A DNA stretch of 10,114 bases, taken from Planctomycetaceae bacterium. GTDB taxonomy: Bacteria > Planctomycetota > Planctomycetia > Pirellulales > Pirellulaceae. The translations under genes and the position numbers were made by a program. This document shows positions 1-6,353 of this stretch, piece after piece. The DNA is taken from positions 1 through 10,114 of the forward strand of contig JAHEAM010000106.1 of the NCBI GenBank assembly GCA_024642765.1, given 5' to 3'. The stretch's first letter is position 1, and each line of letters opens with the position of its first letter. The notes under the pieces are model-generated. The model saw only the letters and a program-made list of their open reading frames with translations. It was not told the origin of the DNA and searched no databases.

Positions 1-898
1 TAAGGCACTTGTGATCATCGCCGAAGACGTTGATGCTGAGGCACTTACCCTGCTCGTAGTCAATAAATTACGTGGCACGTTAAACGTTTGTGCCGTGAAA
101 GCTCCTGGCTTCGGTGATCGACGCAAGGCAATGATGGGTGACATGGCTGTGCTGACTAGTGGCACATTGATTTCCGAAGACCTTGGTATCCAACTTGAGA
201 ATATCACGCTGGAACACTTGGGATCGGCGAAAAAAATCACGATCGACAAAAGCAACACGACTTTGGTCGAAGGTGCCGGTTCTCGCAAAGAAGTCAATGC
301 TCGTATCGAACAAATCCGCAAGCAAATCAGCCAAACGGACAGTGATTACGACAAAGAGAAATTGCAAGAACGCCTTGCCAAGCTGACTGGCGGTGTTGCC
401 GTTATCAGCGTCGGTGCCGAAACCGAATCTGACATGAAACAGAAGAAAGCTCGCGTCGAAGACGCATTGCATGCGACTCGTGCAGCCGTTGAAGAGGGAA
501 TTCTGCCAGGTGGTGGTGTTGCCTTGTTGCGATGCCGCGAAGTCGTTGAAAAAGCCCGTTCTTCGGCAAAGGGCGACGAAAAAATCGGCATTGATATCGT
601 GCTCAACGCTTTGGATGCACCCATTCGCCAAATCGCTAACAACGGCGGAATTGATGGTTCTGTAGTTGTCGATATCGTAAAAGACAAGCCTATGAACGTT
701 GGGTACAACGCGCACTCTGGTGAATATGTGGACATGTACAAAACCGGAGTGATAGATCCAGTTAAAGTCGTGCGAACCGCGCTGGTCAATGCAGCCAGCA
801 TCGCGGGGCTTTTGCTAACGACAGATGCAATGATCAGTAATCTGGACGACGACTCAAAAGGCAAAAACAAAAAGCTGGCCGAAGGCGTTGTCGCTTAG
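1..898 (+). CDS. groEL: 60 kDa chaperonin GroEL, C-terminal part (5' end outside window)
   Basis: This is the last 298 residues of GroEL, the ATP-driven double-ring chaperonin that folds cytosolic proteins in a cage capped by GroES. The frame is open to the left edge (K-A-L-V-I-I-A-E-D-V), so the ATG or GTG codons inside are not starts. Visible family blocks are VVNKLRG, VKAPGFGDRRKAM, SDYDKEKLQERLAKLTGGVAV and KKARVEDALHATRAAVEEG. The aspartate at 461-463 matches the ATP-hydrolysis residue D398 of E. coli GroEL. By comparison with E. coli, the fragment covers the second half of the apical domain, the C-terminal intermediate segment and the C-terminal equatorial domain. The protein ends in GKNKKLAEGVVA and has no Gly-Gly-Met tail, unlike E. 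coli GroEL. A GAAA-capped hairpin follows the stop codon, with dnaJ 225 bp downstream on the same strand. Identity is very secure; which groEL paralogue this is cannot be told from the fragment. Confidence 0.97.
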   Translation, partial: KALVIIAEDVDAEALTLLVVNKLRGTLNVCAVKAPGFGDRRKAMMGDMAVLTSGTLISEDLGIQLENITLEHLGSAKKITIDKSNTTLVEGAGSRKEVNARIEQIRKQISQTDSDYDKEKLQERLAKLTGGVAVISVGAETESDMKQKKARVEDALHATRAAVEEGILPGGGVALLRCREVVEKARSSAKGDEKIGIDIVLNALDAPIRQIANNGGIDGSVVVDIVKDKPMNVGYNAHSGEYVDMYKTGVIDPVKVVRTALVNAASIAGLLLTTDAMISNLDDDSKGKNKKLAEGVVA

Positions 899-945
899 TT
901 TGTTTGTGACAAGCGAGAGTCGGCATGTAGTGCCTGAAAAACCTA

Positions 946-979
946 GCGGGTCACCCAACTGAAAAGTTAGGTGACCCGC
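946..979 (+). terminator. Hairpin between groEL and dnaJ, probable terminator
   Basis: The arms at 946-960 and 965-979 pair over 15 bp with one mismatch (C956/A969) and enclose a four-base GAAA loop, a stable GNRA-type loop. It lies 47 bp after the groEL stop. The downstream sequence is only mildly T-rich (ATCGTTGTTCC), so it is not a textbook Rho-independent terminator. It could terminate partially, or protect or process the groEL end of a longer groEL-dnaJ transcript. The hairpin is read directly from the sequence; its function is inferred. Confidence 0.6.
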
Positions 980-1123
980 ATCGTTGTTCCAAGTGTGCCC
1001 AAGAAGGCAGATCAGCCGAAATCCATTTCGTTTTTTTCAGCCTCTTTTTTTGTGGAGCGCACTGTTAGGCGAACGCTCAAACTGGGTACGAAACTTCATT
1101 CGATGTGTAGGTAGTCGAAAGAC

Positions 1124-2254
1124 ATGGCAAAACGCGACTATTACGAGGTACTAGGAGTCGCTCGCGATGCAAACGATCGCGAAATCTCTAAGGCCTATAG
1201 AAAAATGGCCGTAATGTTTCACCCGGATAGCAATCAGGGTGATGAGGAAGCTAGCAAGAAATTCAAGGAGGCCGCCGAAGCCTATGAAGTATTGTGCGAC
1301 GAAGACAAACGTGCGCGATATGACCGCCACGGCCACGCCGGATTAGATGGAGCCGGTTCTCAATTTGGTTCTGCAGAAGACATATTCGCTGCATTTGGCG
1401 ATATTTTTGGCGGCGGTGTCTTCGGTGATATTTTCGGTGGCGGCGGACGGGGTGGAAGGCGCCAACGACGCGGAGCCGACCTACGTGTTGATGTTTCTCT
1501 GACCCTCGAGGAAGCCGCGCGCGGTTCAACACAAAGCATCAAGTTCAACCGCAGCAATCCCTGTGTGACATGCAGTGCTTCTGGAAGTCAACCAGGCAGC
1601 AAGCCTCAAATCTGCGGTCAATGTGGCGGGAAAGGCCAGATTGTTCAAGCGGCAGGAATCCTACGAATGCAAACAACGTGCCCCTCCTGTCGAGGCGCGG
1701 GATCACGAATCGTTGATCCTTGTACCGACTGTCGCGGACGCGGATTCATTCAGCGCGAAGTCGAAATGGAAGTAGATATCCCAGCAGGTGTCGATGACGG
1801 AATGCGTGTTCGATTGTCAGGGGAAGGTGAACCAAGTCCGGATGGTGGTCCCTCTGGCGATTGCTATTGCTTCATCTCTGTCAAACGACACAGCATCTTC
1901 CACCGTGATGGCAAAAACTTGATTGTTCAATTGCCAATTGCTTATACACAAGCCGCCTTGGGTGCGGACATCGAAGTCCCGACTTTAAATGGCCCGCGCA
2001 CCGTTACGATCAAACGTGGCACGCAATCGGGCGAAGTCCTGAAGCTGGCAGGTTGCGGCGTTCCCGATCCACAGAGTGGACGAGTTGGCGATCTACTGAT
2101 TCAAACCTTTATTGAAACACCAAAGAAAATCTCAGCCGCCCAAGAAAAAATCCTTCGCGATTTAGCTGAACTAGAACACGTGGAAGTGCTTCCACAAAGA
2201 AAAAACTTTTTGGATCGAATCAAGAACTACCTAAGTGCCTCAGCAAAAGGCTAG
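1124..2254 (+). CDS. dnaJ: Chaperone protein DnaJ (Hsp40)
   Basis: Full-length 376-residue class I J-protein, a usual length for DnaJ. It delivers unfolded clients to DnaK and stimulates DnaK ATPase in the cytoplasm. The J domain spans about residues 4-70, with HPD at 33-35 and the KRARYDRHG end. A Gly/Phe linker lies at about 76-111 and contains FGDIFGGG twice (91-98 and 100-107). The zinc-binding domain has four Cys pairs at 147/150, 164/167, 186/189 and 200/203. The last three fit CxxCxGxG, while the first reads CVTCSASG and lacks the first glycine. The C-terminal client-binding region follows to about 350. The ATG at 1124 begins the canonical MAKRDYYEVLGV, so the start is secure although the upstream Shine-Dalgarno is weak (GTAGGTAG). 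grpE follows on the same strand. Confidence 0.97.
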   Translation: MAKRDYYEVLGVARDANDREISKAYRKMAVMFHPDSNQGDEEASKKFKEAAEAYEVLCDEDKRARYDRHGHAGLDGAGSQFGSAEDIFAAFGDIFGGGVFGDIFGGGGRGGRRQRRGADLRVDVSLTLEEAARGSTQSIKFNRSNPCVTCSASGSQPGSKPQICGQCGGKGQIVQAAGILRMQTTCPSCRGAGSRIVDPCTDCRGRGFIQREVEMEVDIPAGVDDGMRVRLSGEGEPSPDGGPSGDCYCFISVKRHSIFHRDGKNLIVQLPIAYTQAALGADIEVPTLNGPRTVTIKRGTQSGEVLKLAGCGVPDPQSGRVGDLLIQTFIETPKKISAAQEKILRDLAELEHVEVLPQRKNFLDRIKNYLSASAKG

Positions 2255-2323
2255 AAAAAAGAAAACAAATTGCAAAGTAAGTTCCAAAACTACGGCCTTG
2301 TAAACTGTAGATGCCTAAAACAG

Positions 2324-2428
2324 ATGAAATCGATCAACACAATTGAAACGAAACAGCGTATCATCCAATTAGCTCAAGAATCGGCTGCGGCCAAGTTTAG
2401 TATTGACGAAAGCACCCCAAATGAGTGA
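2324..2428 (+). CDS. Possible 34-residue small ORF overlapping the grpE start
   Basis: An ATG-initiated frame of 34 codons (beginning MKSINTIETKQR) ends in a TGA that overlaps the grpE ATG by 8 nt (ATGAGTGA at 2421-2428). Such an arrangement would allow translational coupling. The predicted peptide is polar and charged, with no membrane segment and no family I recognise. There is no clear Shine-Dalgarno before its ATG, and a short frame of this kind can arise by chance in a 166-bp gap. It could be a leader peptide, a small protein or nothing. Confidence 0.2.
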   Translation: MKSINTIETKQRIIQLAQESAAAKFSIDESTPNE

Positions 2429-2984
2429 CAACAAAAATTCGGAAATGACGCCAGAAGAATTTCAGGAAGCGGTTGACTTCATGGAGGAATTGGCGGACGA
2501 AGATTCGACCCATCGCGAACCGCCAGCAAATGAAGTTGAAGCTTTGCAACGCCAACTTCACGACGCCGAAAAAAAGGCCTTGCGTTACCAGGCGGACATG
2601 GACAACTTCCGTCGTCGCGCTCGGCGCGAATCGGAAGAGCAACTTAGATATGCAACCTCTCCTTTATTAGTCGATTTATTGGATGCGTTTGATAATCTGC
2701 AACGCGCCTTGGAATCAACAAACACCAACGATGCTGAATCACCCGTCGTTGTTGGCGTAAAAATGGTTGCCGATCAACTGAACGGAATTCTCGAACGCCA
2801 TCACTGCAAACTCATCGAATCAGTGGGGCAGCCTTTTGATCCAAATCTTCATCAAGCAGTTCAGATGATGCAGTCAGACGATCAACCCGCCAATCACATC
2901 CTTCATGAATTGCGGTCTGGTTTTCGCTTGCACGAACGCGTTCTCCGACCTGCTCAAGTGATCGTTTCAACTGGTTCGGCCTAG
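2421..2984 (+). CDS. grpE: Nucleotide exchange factor GrpE
   Basis: GrpE releases ADP from DnaK and so resets the DnaK-DnaJ cycle; it also acts as a thermosensor through its long helix dimer. The product is 187 residues from the chosen start. It has an acidic N-terminus, a long helical stretch (ALQRQLHDAEKKALRYQADMDNFRRRARRE, in part), then the beta domain containing FDPNLHQAVQMM and the end LRPAQVIVSTGSA. These match the GrpE dimerisation and DnaK-contact regions. I chose ATG 2421 because the only other nearby in-frame start, TTG 2403, would add six residues and has no ribosome binding site; neither start has a strong one. The gene lies 166 bp after dnaJ and on the same strand, consistent with a shared chaperone operon, although the gap is wide enough for its own promoter. 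Confidence 0.95.
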   Translation: MSDNKNSEMTPEEFQEAVDFMEELADEDSTHREPPANEVEALQRQLHDAEKKALRYQADMDNFRRRARRESEEQLRYATSPLLVDLLDAFDNLQRALESTNTNDAESPVVVGVKMVADQLNGILERHHCKLIESVGQPFDPNLHQAVQMMQSDDQPANHILHELRSGFRLHERVLRPAQVIVSTGSA

Positions 2985-3090
2985 CGCGATTCACATAACG
3001 GCTCTCAAACACCAACATACAAACGATTTTCGAAACACGGTTTTTGATTGCCAAATACGAACTGTTGTGACATTGTGATTTTTATTTATT

Positions 3091-3104
3091 TGAACAATCG
3101 TTCA
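3091..3104. promoter_or_regulatory. Palindrome TGAAC-AATC-GTTCA upstream of the ferredoxin gene
   Basis: A perfect 5+5 inverted repeat with a four-base spacer lies 54 bp before the ferredoxin ATG, in an AT-rich stretch. It matches the GAAC-N4-GTTC core of the LexA (DinR) box known from Gram-positive bacteria. An extended -10-like TGTGATAAA sits just after it at 3107-3115, so a repressor bound here could block transcription. The palindrome is seen directly; the operator role is inference. A 14-bp palindrome could also occur by chance. Confidence 0.3.
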
Positions 3105-3145
3105 CTTGTGATAAATCAAAACGAAAACTAACTCTTAATACGTTC

Positions 3146-3151
3146 GAAGGA
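3146..3151 (+). promoter_or_regulatory. Shine-Dalgarno of the ferredoxin gene
   Basis: GAAGGA lies six bases before the ATG at 3158 and supports that start. It stands out here because dnaJ and grpE have no comparable site. Confidence 0.6.
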
Positions 3152-3157
3152 ATTCAA

Positions 3158-3514
3158 ATGCCGAAACTTGAAATCGAAGGACTTGGCGTGTTCGACGTCC
3201 CACAAGGAAAACGACTCGTATTAGCCCTGGTCGATGAGTGCGGACTCGATCAACTTCATGCCTGCGGTGGTGTCGGAAAGTGCACGACTTGCCGCGTCGA
3301 GTTTATCGAAGGCGAACCGAAATCCATGACCGTTGCGGAAAAGAATACTCTTGTGGCCAAAGGAATATCGGGGGTTCGTCTCAGCTGCCAAGTGCTTTGC
3401 GAACAAGATATGAAACTGCGAGCAATAAGCAGACTGGAAGGTAGCGGGCGCAAAGACTGCGGCAACCGTCCTGAAAATGAAATTCAACCGCAGCCAGTTG
3501 AATGGGTAGAATAA
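3158..3514 (+). CDS. [2Fe-2S] ferredoxin
   Basis: Small soluble electron carrier of 118 residues with the plant/adrenodoxin beta-grasp fold. The four cluster ligands are Cys36, Cys42, Cys45 and Cys77, in the pattern ACGGVGKCTTC followed by LSCQVLC. A further Cys81 is close to the last ligand. Residues 1-90 cover the domain; the remaining tail (about 91-118) is polar and ends PVEWVE, and I do not recognise it. The start is supported by a good Shine-Dalgarno. The gene follows grpE after 173 bp on the same strand and probably has its own promoter. Its redox partner cannot be read from this window, and the nearby chaperone genes suggest only co-location. The family is secure, the specific role unknown. 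Confidence 0.9.
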   Translation: MPKLEIEGLGVFDVPQGKRLVLALVDECGLDQLHACGGVGKCTTCRVEFIEGEPKSMTVAEKNTLVAKGISGVRLSCQVLCEQDMKLRAISRLEGSGRKDCGNRPENEIQPQPVEWVE

Positions 3515-3573
3515 AGCCAATTGCTCAAACACCAAATTAAAATGGCGTGAGACATTCGCAATCCAGAAAAGAA

Positions 3574-3597
3574 GGTCGTCGGTAACAACCGACGACC
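3574..3597. terminator. Bidirectional terminator between ferredoxin and helicase genes
   Basis: A perfect 10-bp stem (GGTCGTCGGT / ACCGACGACC) closes an AACA loop. On the + strand it is followed by ATTGTTTATT. On the - strand the other flank reads TTCTTTTCT, so each convergent transcript gains a U-rich end. It lies 59 bp after the ferredoxin stop and 58 bp after the helicase stop, a standard place for a shared intrinsic terminator. Confidence 0.85.
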
Positions 3598-3655
3598 ATT
3601 GTTTATTCCATACCGCCCGACAAATGTAAGTTCGTGCAACCTGGATAACAGCAAA

Positions 3656-5047
3656 TTATCGAGGCTGCCGCGACTGAGCCTTTGGGCGTGAACGATTGGG
3701 GCGTAGTCGTTTTTGAGCTCTTGGTTCTGCAAATCCGTCATTTGCGTTTACAGCACGTGAGGGGGATTCGCTTGTCGGTTGAGGCTTGTTACCAACAGGT
3801 CGATGTCGCGACGCGCCACGACGTGGTCGACCAGGTCGGGTCGCCTTGCCCGTATTGTTACTTGTTGCATTGCTACTTGGAGTGCCGGCAACCGCTGGAG
3901 CGGCATTTTGCACTTTTGGCAAACCACTACTTTCAACAACTGGCAATCGCAAACGCAATAGCTTTTCAATGGCTCGCAAGTCATCGCGTTCTTCCGACGA
4001 ACAGAAGGAAATCGCTATTCCGGCGGCGCCAGCGCGTCCTGTTCGACCAATCCGATGTACGTAACTTTCCGGCTCGTTTGGTACATCGTAATTGATCACG
4101 TGCGTCACGCCATCAATATCAATACCTCGCGCCGCAACGTCGGTCGCCACCAACACCCTGACGTCCTTGTTTCGAAACGCTTCGAGTGCACGTTGCCGAG
4201 CACCTTGAGATTTATTGCCGTGAATCGCTGCTGCAGTCGTACCAGATCGCAAGAGCTTTTCGGCAACGACATTTGCGCCGCGTTTGGTTCGGGTGAATAC
4301 AATCGTGCGATCGACATCGCCTCCAGACAAGATGCTGCGCAACATGTCTAGCTTTGCACCGCGTTCGACAAAGTACACTTTCTGCTCGATCGCTTCGACA
4401 CTGGTTGATTTCGGTGTAACGTTGACGCTCACCGGTTCAAAAAGCAATCGTTTCGAAAGCTCGACAATGTTCGGCGGCATGGTCGCAGAGAAAAACAAGG
4501 ACTGACGATTCTCAGGTAGTTCATTGATTATTTTCTTCAAATCTGGCAGAAAACCCATATCGAGCATCCGGTCAGCTTCATCAAGAACAAATATTTGTAA
4601 ATCGTCCAAGGACACAAATCCTTGATTCATTAAGTCCAACAACCGACCGGGCGTTGCAACGAGTATATGAGCTCCACGTTGCAGGGTCTGTACTTGTTTG
4701 TTTTGATTGACACCGCCGTAAACGAGGACTTGTCGAATGCGCAGGTGCTTTCCATACGTAGCAAAGCTGTCGCCGATTTGAATCGCGAGTTCGCGAGTCG
4801 GTGCAAGAACCAACACAATCGGTCGGTTCGGGCGGGCTTTAAAATTCTCTCGCCCTAAATAATCCAAAATCGGCAAAGCGAATGCGGCGGTCTTTCCAGT
4901 TCCTGTCTGTGCGCAACCTAGTACGTCACGGCCGATCAAGGCTGGTGGAATCGTTTGGGCTTGGATAGGTGTGGGTATTTGATAGTTTTCTTCTTCGAGT
5001 GCTTTTTGAACGGGGGCAATCAATTCGAGTTCTTTAAACGATTTCAA
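3656..5047 (-). CDS. rhlE: DEAD-box ATP-dependent RNA helicase, RhlE type
   Basis: ATP-dependent RNA helicase of 463 residues that unwinds short RNA duplexes; bacterial relatives act in ribosome assembly and RNA decay, often in the cold. All core motifs are present: Phe4 and the Q motif PTPIQ (25-29), motif I AQTGTGKT (46-53), PTRELA (83-88), TPGR (132-135), DEAD (156-159), SAT (187-189), ATDVAARGIDI (301-311) and HRIGRTGRAG (331-340). From about residue 380 the tail is low-complexity and rich in Arg, Pro, Ser and Asn, a typical RNA-binding extension of RhlE proteins. The start is TTG at 5047: the frame is closed by a stop 22-24 bp upstream with no ATG between, and AAAGGA lies seven bases before the TTG. 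It is convergent with the ferredoxin gene. Assignment to RhlE rather than another DEAD subfamily rests on the short core plus basic tail and is likely but not certain. Confidence 0.93.
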   Translation of the reverse strand: MKSFKELELIAPVQKALEEENYQIPTPIQAQTIPPALIGRDVLGCAQTGTGKTAAFALPILDYLGRENFKARPNRPIVLVLAPTRELAIQIGDSFATYGKHLRIRQVLVYGGVNQNKQVQTLQRGAHILVATPGRLLDLMNQGFVSLDDLQIFVLDEADRMLDMGFLPDLKKIINELPENRQSLFFSATMPPNIVELSKRLLFEPVSVNVTPKSTSVEAIEQKVYFVERGAKLDMLRSILSGGDVDRTIVFTRTKRGANVVAEKLLRSGTTAAAIHGNKSQGARQRALEAFRNKDVRVLVATDVAARGIDIDGVTHVINYDVPNEPESYVHRIGRTGRAGAAGIAISFCSSEERDDLRAIEKLLRLRLPVVESSGLPKVQNAAPAVAGTPSSNATSNNTGKATRPGRPRRGASRHRPVGNKPQPTSESPSRAVNANDGFAEPRAQKRLRPNRSRPKAQSRQPR

Positions 5048-5892
5048 AATAGGTTCCTTTACGGCAACTCAACCAAAGACATCTGCGTCCGATCGAATGT
5101 TGCCAAATTGTGCTTTAAAATAATAGTGCGCGAGGATACATAAATCTCGTGCGGAGCCAACGAAACACTCATTGACATGGGATCCTGAGTCGGGGGCGCT
5201 ACTTCTTAGGTCGCAAACCCAACCATGGCTGTGCTGACAAAGTTTTGTGTGAGAATTACTGCAATTGCGCTCTTGGTGGAAACACAAGAGTAAATTCGGC
5301 CATCATGCCACGCAGCAACAAACAACGAACGTCGATTTCATACGACAGCCTTCGTCCGGGCAAACAAGAAAGCCACAGACGATTTTGCGTCCACCACAAC
5401 GCAAGCGATTTTGCTTCTGATCAACACGATCAATCCTAAAGTCGCTGTATGCTTGAGCAAAGAATTTCAAGCTGGTTTTATGGGGTTTTAATAAGCCTCC
5501 CGCTATCCTGCCCCAGGGTTGATCGAAAAAACGTCTGTTGTCAGCGAGGTCAATTACCAGTGGTAACTCAATTGCATGCCAAGTTCTTGGACGTTACTTG
5601 CTTACTTTCGAATCATTTTGTTGGGTGTTTGAATCACCTTTGCGTAAGGAGTATACCTCCAAAGACCAAAATGGAAAGTGATATTTCCAAGAAAAATTGC
5701 AAATAGAATGCCATTTCCATTGAAAACGAGCCGCCTGGACGAAGGTGTGGGAATTTCAAAAGTGCGGAATATCGAAAATTGTATCGTGAAATTGCTTACT
5801 AGCATTTGCCTTTCGAACATCGTTAGAATAGCGGCCAAACGACCTATCGTAATTCGCACGAAACAATCAAATGTGCTTCCTTCGAGCACCCG
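5048..5892. other. About 845 bp without a supported gene
   Basis: The stretch separates rhlE (leftward) from the HEHVH membrane protein gene (rightward), so it should hold two divergent promoters. A TATTAT sequence on the - strand at 5120-5125 is a possible -10 for rhlE, but no good -35 accompanies it. Several frames of 60-95 codons exist on both strands. None shows a ribosome binding site or a recognisable domain, and they overlap one another. The longest, 95 codons on the - strand at 5602-5889, has a hydrophobic, aromatic-rich C-terminal half and could be a decayed gene, but I cannot support it. I saw no tRNA, repeat array or strong hairpin. Confidence 0.6.
5055..5060 (-). promoter_or_regulatory. 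Shine-Dalgarno fixing the TTG start of rhlE
   Basis: On the - strand AAAGGA ends seven bases before TTG 5047. With a stop codon just upstream and no ATG between, it decides the unusual start. Confidence 0.65.
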
Positions 5893-6324
5893 ATGATAAC
5901 GAAAATCTTAAAAATCGCTGGTATGATCTGGGCATCTCCCAACACTTTTTTGGGATTGGGAGCGGGGTGCCTCGCTTTGCTAACAGGAGGGAATGTCCAA
6001 ATACGACGCGGCTGTTTGGAGTTTTGGGGAGGGTTCCTTTCGTGGATCTTCGAGCGTCTTCCAAACGGGCCCATTGCAGCAATAACTCTTGGACACGTAA
6101 TTGTTGGCCTAAATCGATTCATGTTAGGTGAAGCACGCGATCACGAGCACGTTCATGTCCGGCAATATGAACGATGGGGGCCATTTTTCCTTCCCGCATA
6201 TATTGCCTGCTCGATTTTCATGTATTCTAAAGGAAAAAACCCCTATTTAGACAACCCTTTCGAAGTAGAAGCGTACTCAAAATGTACTCGGAAATCGAGT
6301 CGACAAAGCGTCAACGTTCATTGA
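5893..6324 (+). CDS. Small membrane-associated protein with zincin-like HEHVH motif
   Basis: Conserved hypothetical protein of 143 residues. A hydrophobic N-terminal stretch (about 8-31, containing ASPNTFLGLGAGCLALLTGG) is followed by a short beta-like part with paired glycines, then TLGHVIVG (65-72). The core motif RDHEHVHVRQYERWGP lies at 82-97 and contains HExxH at 84-88. After it come a second hydrophobic segment (about 98-111) and NPFEVEAY (121-128). HExxH is the zinc-binding signature of zincin metallopeptidases, and Glu124 or Glu126 could be a third ligand; that is inference. From memory, similar proteins with an HExVHVRQYERWGP core and a DNPFExEAY end occur in several phyla as uncharacterised proteins, and I know of no assigned substrate. 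The start at 5893 lacks a Shine-Dalgarno; ATG 5923 is an alternative. The last 15 or so residues look unconserved. The Coa1-like gene follows closely and is probably co-transcribed. Confidence 0.8.
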   Translation: MITKILKIAGMIWASPNTFLGLGAGCLALLTGGNVQIRRGCLEFWGGFLSWIFERLPNGPIAAITLGHVIVGLNRFMLGEARDHEHVHVRQYERWGPFFLPAYIACSIFMYSKGKNPYLDNPFEVEAYSKCTRKSSRQSVNVH

Positions 6325-6353
6325 GATCTACTTTTTCGAAAGCATGCAATGAC

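Noticed and set aside
80..870. Long - strand frames of 211 and 174 codons opposite groEL
   Set aside because: They lie antisense to an unmistakable GroEL sequence and show no domain; they are shadows of its codon usage.
1055..1078. GAGCG...CGCTC inverted repeat before dnaJ as a possible CIRCE element
   Set aside because: CIRCE is TTAGCACTC-N9-GAGTGCTAA; only a 5-bp stem is present and the arms do not match.
2403..2420. TTG 2403 as the grpE start
   Set aside because: ATG 2421 is in frame six codons later, and no ribosome binding site favours the TTG.
3682..4858. Several + strand frames of 60-137 codons inside rhlE
   Set aside because: They are antisense to a helicase with every conserved motif intact and have no recognisable features of their own.
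5598..5622. TTCGAATC as a tRNA T-loop
   Set aside because: No acceptor, D or anticodon arm can be built around it.
5646..5703. AAGGAG followed by an 11-codon ATG frame at 5671
   Set aside because: The AAGGAG is about 19 bases from the ATG, too far, and the frame is tiny with no further support.
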